A DNA stretch of 64,000 bases, taken from the NCBI RefSeq assembly GCF_015706575.1, contig NW_024037055.1:11384262-11448261 (forward strand), in the 5' to 3' direction. This stretch comes from Patiria miniata. Lineage: Eukaryota; Echinodermata; Asteroidea; Valvatida; Asterinidae. Below the pieces are notes generated by a model, which searched no databases, had not been told where the DNA came from, and was given only the letters and a program-made list of their open reading frames with translations. Shown here piece by piece: positions 46,488 to 57,592 of this stretch (its first letter is position 1; the number at the start of each line of letters is the position of its first letter). Made by a program: the position numbers and the translations under genes.

Positions 46488-46590
46488 CAGAGTTGTAACC
46501 AAGTCATTTTTTTCCAAGTCAAGTCAAGTCCCCAGTCAATTTTTATCAAAGTCAAGTCAAGTCTTGAGTCATTTTGTTTTTAATATTAGA
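46488..46590. repeat. AAGTCAAGTC subterminal-type repeat fragment
   Basis: AGAGTTGTAACCAAGTCA followed by AAGTCAAGTCAAGTC and GTCTTGAGTC resembles the hAT-like MITE at 9884-10427, which has TTGTATGACTCGAGTC at its end. It is a fragment or a related family. Confidence 0.4.
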
Positions 46591-46977
46591 TGCACAAACT
46601 ACATACGGGAACCAGTTTATGTGTCCGACGATGGACGAGTAGAGATGGGAATGGGGTTTATCAAAGCGTGCATCATGTAAGGAGATTAGAAAAAGAAAAT
46701 TTATACTTTTCAAACATCCTCTCTCAAACACCTTATTTGTATCTAAAGAGTCTAGAAACGCATCTTGATATAATATTTTAAAACTTGTGCCATCATATTG
46801 AATGTTTGAAAGACGTCTGACTAAATGTCCTTCTGAACGCTTTCATTTAATGCATGATGTGAATTCTTTTATTGCTTTATGGCGGATTGGGGGTAGCAGC
46901 CGTTTTCCAGTCATTAAAACCCTAGTTGCATTTACGATAAACCACTCGATGTGTACCTGTAGCCTATGGTCTCTATG

Positions 46978-47316
46978 GAATAATAATAATTTGGGAGGCT
47001 AATCATCCTTACTCGCAGCTGGTATGCTGAATTGCGAAGAACGCGGCTACAACGTGGTCGGGCCGCTGGCACGTGAAGGCGCCTATGGCTGCCGGCCACA
47101 TCGACCCATATATGACCACGGAGCACAGCCTGAGATCGAAAGTGTTTGATTTTTCCGGGGGGAGGAAAACCAGAGGGCCCAGAGAAAAACCCTCGTGGCA
47201 CAGGAGAGAACCAACGCACAACTCTACTCACATGCGATCCGCGGCTAGGATTCGAACCGTGGTCACCTTGGTGAGAGGCGAGCACTTTACGCACAAGCCA
47301 CCCATGACCGCTCTAT
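46978..47316 (-). mobile_element. tRNA-derived SINE
   Basis: On the minus strand the head reads GAGCGGTCATGGGTGGCTTG (A-box region), CTCGCCTCTCACCAAGGTGA and GGTTCGAATCC (perfect B box), as in tRNA-derived promoters for RNA polymerase III. The body includes CTCTGGGCCCTCTGGTTTTC, a stretch like that in several marine invertebrate SINEs. The 3' end is a short ATTATT tail at 46978-46990. About 335 bp. It has no own protein and depends on LINE enzymes. Confidence 0.8.
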
Positions 47317-47602
47317 AACAACGGATGGTACTCAGACTACACGGACAAACTTCACCTCGCATGCACAAGGTCGAGTATGATACATTGTCCATAAAAACAC
47401 ACGCAGTGCTAGAAATGTACATGATGTATGGCAGGCTCAGGATGCCCAGTTATCGCGTGCTGGTTGCTAATTTAAAAAAATTATGCCGTCTCAAAGACCA
47501 TTTTGCACCATAAACAGCATAAAACATGCTTAAAAGAATCTTTAATGCTTGAGTTTCTCTGTCTTAAAAAAAAATGAACAAAAAAATCTTTAACAAAAAC
47601 AA
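47317..47602. other. Unassigned stretch
   Basis: The plus ORF at 47325-47513 has no recognised domain. Nothing else seen. Confidence 0.35.
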
Positions 47603-49500
47603 TAGCTGTTCCCGGCATAAATTGAAATTGGGAACAGCTAAAAAGGGGAAAAAAGCTTTAACGAAAACAGTAGCTGTTCCCAATTGAAATGACAGCTAAC
47701 TAGAAATGTGTTTGTGGACAAACACTGAGCTGTTTCGACCGTTTTAGCATCAACTGCCATGAAGGAGTTTCATCCAAGTCGAATGTACAGGTACATATGT
47801 ATTCTTTTAAAAAAATATTTGACTGTCTAGAAGTGAATTTGGTGTTAATTAAGAAGTAAATTAGCAAAATGTAGATGATGTCATATGAGTAATAACGACA
47901 TAACTTGTTTAGAAACAATACAAACTTAGGGTCTTGGTCTCCCTTGAAGTCAATCTGAGGGTATTTTATGTTAGTTTTTGTAATAAGAGGAAAACATTAA
48001 AAAAAATTAAAATTAATAAAAAAAATCAGTTGATGATGTCATGATGACGTCACTTCAGATATTGAATACTATTATCAGTACCTACCTACCAACCAAGTTT
48101 CACAGCGATCGGACATACCCTTATATGTTTTTAAAAAAATCATGTTTTTGATGATGTCATGATTGACGTCACCAATTTTTCGAAATTTTCTGTATCTATC
48201 TATGACGAAACAAACCTTACAAAAGAATTTCGAATTAACTACCATCCGTTGATGAGATACGACTAAAAGGTCCACAAATTGAATACATCATATAAAATCA
48301 CATGATGACGTCACTGCAATTTTTGTCTATAACATGTGTCCGGAATACCTGCATACCAAGTTTGATTCCAATCGGACTTCCGGTTGTGAAGATATAGGGC
48401 CTTAAAATAGGCACTTTTAGGATGACGTCACGTGACACGTGATGACGTCATCATGACGTCATGATTCGGCACACATCTTCAGATGGTGGTCTAAGTGCGT
48501 GCCAGGTTTGAAGTCGATCGGATTTGAAAAAGTCCAAAAGTGACTTGTAGAACGAAAACATGTGCTATCCTTATGGGGAAAAACGTTTTTTTTGGGGGGG
48601 GGGAAGAGAAACTAGAGCTGTATGTCTGTTTGAAAACAGAACGCAGGGCTTTTTCACATTTTATAAATTTTATGCTAAGTTTGTCTTTTGCAGTCACTTT
48701 TTAGAGTATTTATAAAGGTTGTTCACAATGCTTAGAATAATTCCAAAAATAAAGCTTTATCACATGACGTCACATGCCCTGCGATAACGTCATCTTGAAA
48801 GCCCTTCTCAATGCACATTTTGTCATTGTGGTTTTCGTTTGAACCAAGTTTACAAGTCAATCCAATGAAAGGAAGTGTGCAATTTTGGAAGCAGAATAAA
48901 ATTATGAATATTAAAAAAATCATTAAAGAATCAACCGATGATGTCATCGTGACGTCACTTCGGACTTTGCATACTAGTACTATTATCTACCTACCCACCA
49001 AGTTTCATGACGATCGAACTTTTCCTTATATGTGTTTTGAAAAATCGCATTTTTGATGACGTCATGATGACGCCATACACTTTTCAAAATTTTGTGCAAA
49101 TATCTATTACCTAACGAACCAAATACAAAAAGAATTTTGAATTTTGCATGTTGCGTTCGTGAGATATGGCTTAAAGGTCCAAATTCATATAAAATCACTC
49201 GATGACGTCTTCATGACGTCACCTCAATGTTTACCTATAACACATCCCGGTCTAACTACATACCAAGTTTCGACCCAATTGGACTTACAGTTCTGTAGAT
49301 ATAGTACTTCAAAATATGCACGTTTGTGATGACGTCATGTGTCCCATGATGACGTATAATGACGTCACTCTTCGGGACACAACTATGCTATAAGGACTAT
49401 GGCTATGCTGACTTTGAATGTCGTACGGCAAAGATTAATGCCAAAATTGGCGGTGAGAAAAAACGTGTACAAAGTCTTTGGGGTTTAGGCAACAAAAAGA
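47603..49500 (-). repeat. Hairpin-capped units, minus orientation, types I-III
   Basis: Type-II 5' hairpins lie at 47603-47638 (AGCTGTTCCC / GGGAACAGCT) and 47671-47696. A type-I 3' end is at 47700-47738 (CTAG, GTGTTTGT / ACAAACAC, cgaaacagc). CRE-rich bodies run at 47990-48530 and 48760-49400. A type-III 3' end is at 48611-48655. The units stand head to tail, each 3' CTAG abutting the T-rich start of the neighbour. Confidence 0.7.
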
Positions 49501-49506
49501 AGAAAG

Positions 49507-51930
49507 ACTAGAGGTCTATGTCTGTTTGCAACAGAACATAGGGCTTTTCCGCATTATGATTTTTTTAAATCAATAATATGCCCTGAATATGCATGAACAT
49601 AAAATCTGTCAAAGTTAGCCGAAAATCGGCTAAAACGGTCACTGTGGACAGGATCTGACCTCGGCAATACGATGTATGTGCGTGTGTACAAGGTCTTTGC
49701 TTGGACAAAGAGTGATCTGAATAAATTATTGGCAAAGAGTCGAAAAAGCGCTTTGAAAATCGACAATTTTTAAAAAATTTTTGATGACGTCATCGTGACG
49801 TCACTTAGAACTTTGCATACTAGTATGATTAACTACCTACCCACCAAGTTTCATGACAATTGGACCTTTCCTTATATGAGTTTTGAAAAATCGCATTTTG
49901 ATGATGTCATGATGACGTCACACAATTTCAAGTTTTGTGCGAATAGCTATTACATAACAGACCAAATGCAAAAAAGAATTTTGCATTTTGCATGTTGCAT
50001 TAGGGAGATATGGCTAAAAGGTCCAAAAAAATAAATATTCATATAAAATCTCAGGATGACGTCATCATGACGTCACCTCATTTTTAATCTATAACACATC
50101 CTGGTATAACCACATACCAAGTTTCAACCCAATTGGACTTACATTTCTGTAGATATAAGAATTCACAATATGTACGTAAATTTTCAAAAATCAATAAAAA
50201 AAATTAGGTGATAACGTCATCGTGACGTCATAGTCTTGGCATAATTTTTGTATGAGGGTCTTCCTTGGCTGTAACTTTGATGACGATTCCAGATCGCCAA
50301 GTTATAAAAATGGTGGCTTGAAAACGTGTACAAAGTCAATGGGTTAAAAATCCCACAGCAGAAAAACTGCACCTTTAAATACGTGATTTGCTTTTAAACT
50401 GAAACTTTTTTATAAAATATTACTTGATATTCTGACTCTTGGGAATATTTTCAATCAAATGGCAAACGTAAAAAAATACGATTTCTTTTTCCTTCTCATA
50501 GTAATTCTCGGCCGAAGTTCAGAACTACTCAGTAAGATATATCAGTGTTGTATAGGGAAAGAATTGTGGAGAAAGCTGTGTACAAAGTCTATGAGAAAAA
50601 TTAATTATTCATAAATCCATAATAAATCACTTGATGACGTCACCATGACGTCACTCTTCGGGACACATCTTGGTTATAGGGACTATGCTTATGCCAACTT
50701 TTAATGATATCTGACAAAGATTAATGCCCAAAGTGCTATAATACGTCCCTGTCTATGCGCATGCATGAACATAAAATCTGTCAAAGTTAGCCAAAAATCG
50801 GCCAAAACGGTCACTGTGGACAGGATTTGACCTCAGCAACACTGCGCTGCAGGCTGATTGACATATGATGTATGTGCCTATGTACAACGTACGTGCATGT
50901 ACATGTACATTGTGGACGTCCTGTCCTGTGCATGTTTTGAAGCAGAGGTATTGTCAACGTGAAGTTTTAAGCGTGCGCAGGGTATGTTCGAGTTCGCTTA
51001 TCGTCTCAAAACTTTCAAATGTTTTAGACCTACCCTTCAATCAACAATTAAAGTAAAAACAAATAGAAAAACTGCCATGGTTGATTTTTCAGGAATTTTC
51101 AAATGAAAAAGGGTCTTTTTATTATAACTTCCGGTCTGATGACGTCATTCGCCTAAAACTTCGCACACGTCTTAAGTGGGTCAAGGTCATCATATACACC
51201 AATATTTAGGCAATTCCGACAAACTTCGCCACAGACATCTATTCAAAATACATTTTTGCAAATTTTCAACCTGTCGCTAGAGGGCGCTCGAAGATTGCAT
51301 GACGTCAACGGTAAATGATTTGAAGACTACTTTTAGCCAAGAGACTAACACCATTAAAAGCAAGTTCATATCTATTACAACTTTTAAATAATAAGCCACT
51401 TCCGGTTTTGGCCTTTTTCGACCGGAAGCAAGGGTCACGTGATTTCACGCACACTGAATGAAATAAAGACCTCAACCTACTCTACCACTTGCCGGCAACA
51501 GAATGCTGCGGACGCGTACGGCTGATTTCTTATGCATTTTTAAATATTAAAAGTGTCACAATTTAATTGCCTATCAATAAACACAGGATGACGTCATCAT
51601 GACGTCATCATTCCACAATGTTGTTTGAATTATGGACAAAGAGTGGTGTAAATGAATAACTGGCAAAGAGTCGAAAATGCCCTTTGAAAAGCGACAATTT
51701 TTTTCAAATTTCTGTGTACAAAGTCTATGGGAAAAATTAAATATTCAAAAATCTATAACAATTTAGTCGATGACGTCACCATGACGTCAATCTTCGGGAC
51801 ACATCTTTGCTATAGGGACTATGCTTATGCCAACTTTGAATGATGTCTGACAAAGATTAATGCCAAAAGTGGCGTGTAGAAAAAACGTGTACAAAGTCTA
51901 TGGGATTTAGTCGACAAAAAGAAGAAAGAA
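49507..51930 (-). repeat. Hairpin-capped unit, minus orientation, type-III 3' end
   Basis: The 3' end is at 49507-49555: CTAG, imperfect stem TATGTCTGTT / AACAGAACATA, and GGGCTTTTCCGC. The body includes CRE arrays (49780-50260) and the inverted ~1-kb block (50600-51770), with GCGCCCTCTAGCGACAGG readable from the other strand near 51270. No 5' hairpin is kept. Confidence 0.7.
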
Positions 51931-51933
51931 AAA

Positions 51934-53223
51934 ACTAGAAATGTGTTTGTGGACAAACACAAGCTGTTTCGGATATTTGAAACACTCTGTGCACGTGATG
52001 AGCAATTAGGAAGTCACTACAAACGCACATATAACAGCACATTGGTACATATCAATTTACAACCAAATCGAGCATACAGTTCTGCAGATAAAGGCCTTTA
52101 ATAGAAAAGTGCCCCTTTAATGGACGTCACATGACATTTGATGATGCCATCACTTGAATTTTCATCTGTAACACATCCTGGTGTGTGTACATTCAAGTAA
52201 CAATCCAATCAAACCCATGGTTCTGTAGATATAGGCCGAAGAAAATGCCCTTTTAATGTGACGTCACATGAAATGTGATGACGTCATGATGATGTTACTT
52301 CGATTTCCATCTGTAACACATCATCGGGGACCATCTTCGGCTGCTGGTCTTAGTGTGTGCCAAGTCTAAAGTCAATCAGACATGTGAAAGTGCCAGAGTG
52401 TATGGTTTGAAGAAAAACGTGTACAAAACCTATGGGGAAAATGTGCATCTTTAATGTGAGGTAACGTGACACCTGATGAAGCACGATCACGAATTTCTCC
52501 CACAACCATCTGTGGGTGGTAGTCAAAGGGTGTACCAAGTCTAACATCGATCAGATCTATGAAAGTGCCAAAGTGGAGTGTTTTAAAACGTGTACAAACC
52601 CTATGGGGAAAAATACATCTTTAACGTGACTTAACCTTACACTTGATGACGTCACGATCACAAACTTCTTCTAGAACCATCTGTGGGTGGTGGTCTAAAA
52701 ACCGTCTAAGTGTGTACCAAGTCTAACGTCGATCGGATTTACAAAAGTGCCGAAATGGAGCGTTTTAAAACGTGTACAAACCCTATGGGGAAAAATACAT
52801 CTTTAATGTGACGTAACCTGACACTTGATGACGTCACGATCACGAAATTCGTCTAGGACCATCTGTGGGTGGTGGTCCAAGTATGAATTAATTTTAAAGT
52901 CGATCGGATTTACGAAGATGCCAAACTGGAGTGTTTTAAAACGTGTACAAAACATATGGGCAAAAATACATCTTTAATGTGACGTAACCCGACACCTGAT
53001 GACGTCACGATCACAAATTTCTTCTAGGACCATCTGTGGGTGGTGGTCTAAGTATGTACCAAGTCTGAAATCAATCGGATTTTAAAAAGTGGCAAAGTGG
53101 ATTGGTAGAAGAAACGTGTGTTAAACCTATGGAGAAAAAGTCTGAAAAAGGAGAAGAAAAAAAAAGAAAAAAAAAAATCTTAACGAAAACAAGAGCTGTT
53201 TCGGTGTGTACACCGAAACAGCT
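51934..53223 (-). repeat. Type-I unit with ~165-190-bp sub-repeats
   Basis: The 5' hairpin is at 53194-53223 (AGCTGTTTCGGTG / CACCGAAACAGCT, short loop). The 3' end is at 51934-51972 (CTAG, GTGTTTGT / ACAAACAC, AGCTGTTTCGG complement). Both are type I. The body 52390-53110 holds four or five tandem segments with AACGTGTACAAA-CCTATGG, TAATGTGACGTAACC, TGATGACGTCACGATCAC and CATCTGTGGGTGGTGGTC. Confidence 0.75.
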
Positions 53224-53245
53224 AAAAAATGAGAACAAAAAGAAA

Positions 53246-53345
53246 GGCTTTTCCGCTTTTTTTGCGGAAAAGCCAAAAAGCCAGCACAAAAAGCCAACTT
53301 AGAGCTATGCGTGTTCGATGAACAGGACATAGGCTTTTCCACATT
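53246..53345 (-). repeat. Type-III hairpin pair
   Basis: The hairpin GGCTTTTCCGC / GCGGAAAAGCC (perfect 11-bp stem, T loop, 53246-53274) is followed at 53297-53345 by a type-III 3' end (CTTAGAGCTATGCG .. GAACAGGACATAGGCTTTTCC). The two are so close that little or no body remains. Confidence 0.65.
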
Positions 53346-53459
53346 TTTAAAAGATACTTGTAAAAAAAATTACTTTTAAAATGTACTTTGTCTATTTTTG
53401 CATTAGAAGAACATGTACAAAACTTGCCAGATGTGAACATCCTAATATTGATATTTTTT

Positions 53460-53640
53460 GTAAATGACCATTTACCTGGAACAAGTAACCTCTTATAAAT
53501 ATCTTGGTGTTCACATTGATTGTAAAATGAAATGGACAGAACATATTGACCATGTAGCATCCTCTGTGTCTAAAAGAATAGGTATTTTGAATAGACTTAA
53601 AAATGTCTTGCCTACATAAACCCTAACCTTATTGTGAAAT
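53460..53640 (+). pseudogene. LINE reverse-transcriptase remnant, left part
   Basis: The frame reads LEQVTSYKYLGVHIDCKMKW, TEHIDHVASSVSKRIGILNR and LKNVLP, the post-catalytic region of a jockey/CR1-like ORF2. It breaks at 53640, where DIRS-element sequence begins, and resumes at 57593. Confidence 0.75.
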
Positions 53641-53652
53641 CCCCCCCCCCCC

Positions 53653-53940
53653 CACAGAAGTGTGGTTGGGGTCTACGAACGAATACTTACCTGTAGAGCA
53701 ATACTACTTATGCATATTCCCCCTACCGGTAGGTATTTTCCGCTAAGAGTTATATACAATAGCGCCCTCTGGCGCCCTACCCATAATACCCCGTGGCATG
53801 CGTGCCTCGTGAGCGTCCTCTTTTCTCGAGCGCTAAGTCGGAATACAACAAAGTACCCAAGGCATCGAGAAGAGTGGGGTAGGGGGGAGGGATGCTCTAC
53901 AGGTAAGTATTCGTTCGTAGACCCCAACCACACTTCTGTG
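53653..53940. repeat. Inverted repeat with 48-bp perfect arms at the DIRS left end
   Basis: The arms 53653-53700 and 53893-53940 are exact complements over 48 bp (outermost CACAGAAGTGTGGTTGGGGT). They are extended by a C-run (53641-53652) and a G-run (53941-53958). The loop (53701-53892) holds the DIRS terminal-repeat sequence. Confidence 0.85.
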
Positions 53941-54455
53941 GGGGGGGGGGGGGGGGGGAGTCTACTTCACTCTACTTACCTGTAGAGCAATACTACTTAT
54001 GCATAGACTAGCACCGTCAAGGAGGTGGGTCATGCGAGATGCTATTGCTTACTCACAGGGGCACGAAACATGGAAATGTAACCCCAGATGGCTCCCACTG
54101 ATCCGTCCAAAGGCGGACAGGGGAAAGAACCAATAAATCTACATGTAAAGGATATTAATTACCCTCACATGTTAACCGGGACGTCAGCCCTTGTAAGGGG
54201 GGACGCCTCATAATGTAAAGTATTATGATATAATACAGTTGAACCCTGCAAAGAAGAGTACCGTTAGTACATGACACTTCTTAAAGCAAGTTCTAAAGCA
54301 CTTCAAACCAATCCCATGCACAAGGAAACTGATACAAAAAGGTAATTTGTCAAAGATCAATGACCTTGTTACAAGAGTGTTTAGCTATACATTTATATTC
54401 AACACAATGAGATGTATGAATGCAAATACCCGGTAGTCAGGATGTGGATACTCAC

Positions 54456-56300
54456 CTATTCTAGGGAAGTCCCGGGTAGGAGAGGATCCTGTGGACACGA
54501 TGATGCTCGGCTCGCTGCCTTCAGCACCACTCTCCCGGCTCTGCCTTCCGTCTGGAGGACATCCTTCAAATAACACTCTGTGAAGGTGTTGGGGGTTTTC
54601 CAACACGCTGCCTGTGTAATATCTTTAACAGAAACACCCTTAAAAAAGGCCCAGGAAGAAGAAGTCGCCCTGACCTCATGTGCATGGACTGACCCAACGG
54701 AATCTGTCGTTGGAGAGTCTATTGCTGATTTGATGGCCGTAACCAACCAGCGAGAAATCGTATCACGCGAGGCCGGTCGGTATGGTGGAGTCGTTGTAAT
54801 AAACAGCTGTGAATGGCCGCTTCGGAGCGTTTTAGTTCTATCAACGTACCATTTCAGGGCCCTGACCGGACACCAAAGCTTGTCACGAGAGACAGACGAA
54901 AAAGATTTTATGTCCGGCATAAAAATATCAGGAGGTGAAAATGATTCCGACTGATTTTTAGTCAGAAAACCTGTTTTAGGAACCAGGCGTACACCCCCTG
55001 GTTCCCACCAGATATGACCTGTCTCCACCGTAAGCGAATGCAGTTCGATACGTCGTCTAGACGTAGCCACTGCTAATAGAAATGACACTTTAACCGACAG
55101 CTGCAACAAGGTTGAGCTGCCCATTGGTTCAAATGGGGGTCTCGATAAGGTTGATAAAACGGCAAAGAGATCCCATGATGGTAATAGCCTACGTGTCGGG
55201 GGGCGTGACACAAACATCCCCTTGACAAGTTGGCTAAGACTCTGATTATCTGACACCGAGGAACCGTCAGAGAATCCTCCATGAATAGCTGCTATAGCCG
55301 ACCGATAATTTTTAACTGTGGCTGTAGCAAGATCACTTTCAAAGAGGCCTACCAGGAAGTCTGCAACCTCTCCTATAGAAGTATCGGAGGGACGCAGAGA
55401 CCTGGCTCTACACCATTTGTAAAAATGGTGTAATCTACTGTTGTAAACTTTCCTGGTAGATTCCCGTCGGCTGCAGGCTGCAATGGCCGCAGCTCGTTCA
55501 GAAAGGCCCGCCGTGCGGAGGGATTGCGTGATAATACCCAGCACGTCAGGTGGAGATCCTCCGGGGCCGGGTGAAGAAAACCCGAGCTGGGCTGGAACAG
55601 TATGTCCGCCCTCTGCGGAAGAATCACCGGGCGGTGAACCAAGAGCTTGGTGAGTCTCGGGAACCACGGTTGGCGTGGCCAAAAAGGAGCTATGAGGAGG
55701 ATCTTGCAGTCCTCCTGTTCCACTTTGGCCAGTACTCGAGGTATGAGGGAGAACGGGGGAAAAGCATATGCCAGAAGCCTGTCCCACCGTATCGCCAGCG
55801 CATCTGTCTGCCAAGCGCAAGGGTCGTTGTGTCTTGCGCAGTATACCGGTAACTGGTGGTTGTTCCGAGAGGCAAACAGGTCGACATGAGGTCGATCGAT
55901 CAATAAGAAGAGTGACTGGACAACCTGCGGACGCAGTGTCCATTCCGTTGGAACGACTCACCCCCTGGAGAGAGCGTCGGCTGTGACGTTCTCCTCGCCT
56001 GGGAGATGAGTTGCCACGAGTGATACTCTGTGGCTCATACACCAATGGAAGAGATTCCACGTGAGCGCGCATAGTTGGACGGATCGCGTGCCTCCTTGTC
56101 GATTGATGTAGGCCACTACTGTGGCATTGTCGCATCGAATGTTGACTACCTGGTTTGTCACTGCTGCTTGAAAACGTTGGAGAGCTTGGGCCACCCAACC
56201 GTGACCAACGCACAACGACTGTGAAGCCCTCACCGCAGGCGGGGACGCCGGAGCACGACAAATTGTGTGCGGTATGTCCCTCTGTTCCCGGGCCACCCAA
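54456..56300 (-). CDS. DIRS tyrosine recombinase ORF
   Basis: The frame is open for 614 codons. Only residues from about 279 onward resemble a recombinase; the earlier part overlaps the RNase H frame, as is usual in DIRS elements. The core-binding region begins RESTRKVYNSRLHHFYKWC. The catalytic residues are visible: Arg ~417 in RRRIELHSL, His ~541 and Arg ~544 in AHEVRATSSSWAF, and Tyr ~577 in TFTECYLKDV. The tetrad is intact with no stop, so the protein could still be active. It would join circular cDNA into the genome by site-specific recombination. Confidence 0.85.
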   Translation of the reverse strand: MGGPGTEGHTAHNLSCSGVPACGEGFTVVVRWSRLGGPSSPTFSSSSDKPGSQHSMRQCHSSGLHQSTRRHAIRPTMRAHVESLPLVYEPQSITRGNSSPRRGERHSRRSLQGVSRSNGMDTASAGCPVTLLIDRSTSCRPVCLSEQPPVTGILRKTQRPLRLADRCAGDTVGQASGICFSPVLPHTSSTGQSGTGGLQDPPHSSFLATPTVVPETHQALGSPPGDSSAEGGHTVPAQLGFSSPGPGGSPPDVLGIITQSLRTAGLSERAAAIAACSRRESTRKVYNSRLHHFYKWCRARSLRPSDTSIGEVADFLVGLFESDLATATVKNYRSAIAAIHGGFSDGSSVSDNQSLSQLVKGMFVSRPPTRRLLPSWDLFAVLSTLSRPPFEPMGSSTLLQLSVKVSFLLAVATSRRRIELHSLTVETGHIWWEPGGVRLVPKTGFLTKNQSESFSPPDIFMPDIKSFSSVSRDKLWCPVRALKWYVDRTKTLRSGHSQLFITTTPPYRPASRDTISRWLVTAIKSAIDSPTTDSVGSVHAHEVRATSSSWAFFKGVSVKDITQAACWKTPNTFTECYLKDVLQTEGRAGRVVLKAASRASSCPQDPLLPGTSLE

Positions 56301-56629
56301 GCGTGACCGGTGACTGAAGACTGTGATGCGGGCCCAACGACCGATGGCTGTGGGCCGTAGTCCACCGCTGCAGGGGGGCCCCCAATAGGGCCCGCCCGGC
56401 GGCCTGCCGATATAGCCGATAGCGTATCGGAAATTGACTGAAAAGCCTGCAGGAAATCTGCTCTAGAAACCGCATCCTCCCCCTGGGAGCGTTTGCCCCG
56501 GCGGGACCGGTCAGAGGAGTCGTCAGAACCTGAAGAAGAACGGTGCGATCGACGTGCAGCCTTCTTCTTCTTATTCTTCTTTTTAGAAGAACGGCCCCGA
56601 GGTGTGAAATCGGAAGACACCTGGGGCAC
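55373..56629 (-). pseudogene. Gag tail fused to DIRS RNase H, one nonsense codon
   Basis: The start is a lysine/serine-rich stretch (SKKKNKKKKAARRSHRSSSG) and SRADFLQAFQSISDTLSA. A chimeric segment containing VTGHAWVAREQRDIPHTICR follows, then the end of an RNase H domain (NIRCDNATVVAYINRQGG, THLPGEENVTADALSRG). A TGA at 55958, probably from CGA, interrupts the frame. It continues to the DIRS-specific region: DRPHVDLFASRNNHQLPVYC, YAFPPFSLIPRVLAKVE. The polymerase and the first part of RNase H are missing, so gag and RNase H are joined by deletion. Confidence 0.8.
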
Positions 56630-57275
56630 CGGGACCCCCGAACAACGGAAAAAAATCCGATGACGAGAGTAGTCCCTCTGAGCGAGCTAGCACGGGGGCT
56701 GTCGGCCCGGGATCCCCCGGGGCGACCGGCTCCGTATCGCTCATAATGCACCCGGCCGACAGCGCCTCAGGCCCCGTGGGCTGAGCGAACGCTGGACGGA
56801 CCGGTAGCCCGTGCAATAGCCCATCCCGACAACCAGTGGTGTTCGGCACTGTGTCGGGAGGGCACGGGTGACTAGAGCCCACCGAAGTGTGACGGCTAGT
56901 CCCCTCGGGCTGCCCCGTGATCGGGGGAGGGCTAGGTGCCAAAGCGGCGCTCGTTGCCGAGCCACGCTTGCCCTGACGGCCCTTCTTAGGCTTTGCTCCG
57001 GCACAGGAGATATGTTTTAGGGGAACCTTGCCGGAGTGTGCCTTTAGTTTGGGTGTTCCGCCCGAGTTGACCGGAGAAGGTGACCGAGGTCCCCTTAACT
57101 GATCGGCGGAACTGCCAACTCCCCCAGCCGACTGTGGCTGAGGGTGCCGGACGAGAGACTGCTGCCGCGGTAACGTCGGAGCGTTAACGGCAGTGTCCCC
57201 CGAGAACTCGGTCCGTCCCGTGGGAGAACTATTCCCTCCGGTTAGTGACAGATCAGCCCTCCCCAAACGCTTCAT
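56583..57275 (-). CDS. DIRS gag-like ORF
   Basis: It starts at ATG 57275 (MKRLGRADLSLTGGNSSP). It is rich in Pro, Gly, Ser and Arg, with APSPPPITGQPEGTS and SDTEPVAPGDPGPTAP, and has no zinc knuckle. It stops at 56583, but the compatible sequence continues in the next frame from 56629, suggesting one frameshift. Position and composition, not sequence identity, support the gag label. Confidence 0.55.
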   Translation of the reverse strand: MKRLGRADLSLTGGNSSPTGRTEFSGDTAVNAPTLPRQQSLVRHPQPQSAGGVGSSADQLRGPRSPSPVNSGGTPKLKAHSGKVPLKHISCAGAKPKKGRQGKRGSATSAALAPSPPPITGQPEGTSRHTSVGSSHPCPPDTVPNTTGCRDGLLHGLPVRPAFAQPTGPEALSAGCIMSDTEPVAPGDPGPTAPVLARSEGLLSSSDFFPLFGGPGAPGVFRFHTSGPFF

Positions 57276-57592
57276 ATTTATGAAATAAATGAAACCAAGA
57301 AGATGATGAAACTCTACAAACTAATGATTACTAACTCTTTTATTAAATACTTCTCTTAAACGCAAAAAAGGGTAGTAAAAGACGAGGCAAACAGCGAGCT
57401 ATTTCACGCACGTCCTACCCGACCTGCCGCTAAGAGAAAAGAGGACGCTCACGAGGCACGCATGCCGCGGGGTATTATGGGTAGGGCGCCAGAGGGCGCT
57501 ATTGTATATAACTCTTAGCGGAAAATACCTGCCGGTAGGGGGAATATGCATAAGTAGTATTGCTCTACAGATAAGTAGAGTGAAGTAGACAG

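Larger units (their letters stand above)
53641..57592 (-). mobile_element. DIRS-type tyrosine-recombinase retroelement, RT deleted
   Basis: The right terminal repeat (57425-57592) is inverted relative to 53664-53850. A further 50-bp match begins GTCTACTTCACTCTACTTAC at 53960, the complement of the outer right end. Inverted termini, a tyrosine recombinase in place of an integrase, a DIRS-type RNase H and no target duplication define this order. The minus strand carries, 5' to 3', a gag-like ORF, RNase H and recombinase. The reverse transcriptase is missing, so the copy is not autonomous. It is GC-rich compared with its surroundings. Confidence 0.85.

Noticed and set aside
47230..47300. Possible functional tRNA gene (GGTTCGAATCC on the minus strand)
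   Set aside because: No cloverleaf closes around it, and a long SINE-type body and ATTATT tail follow.
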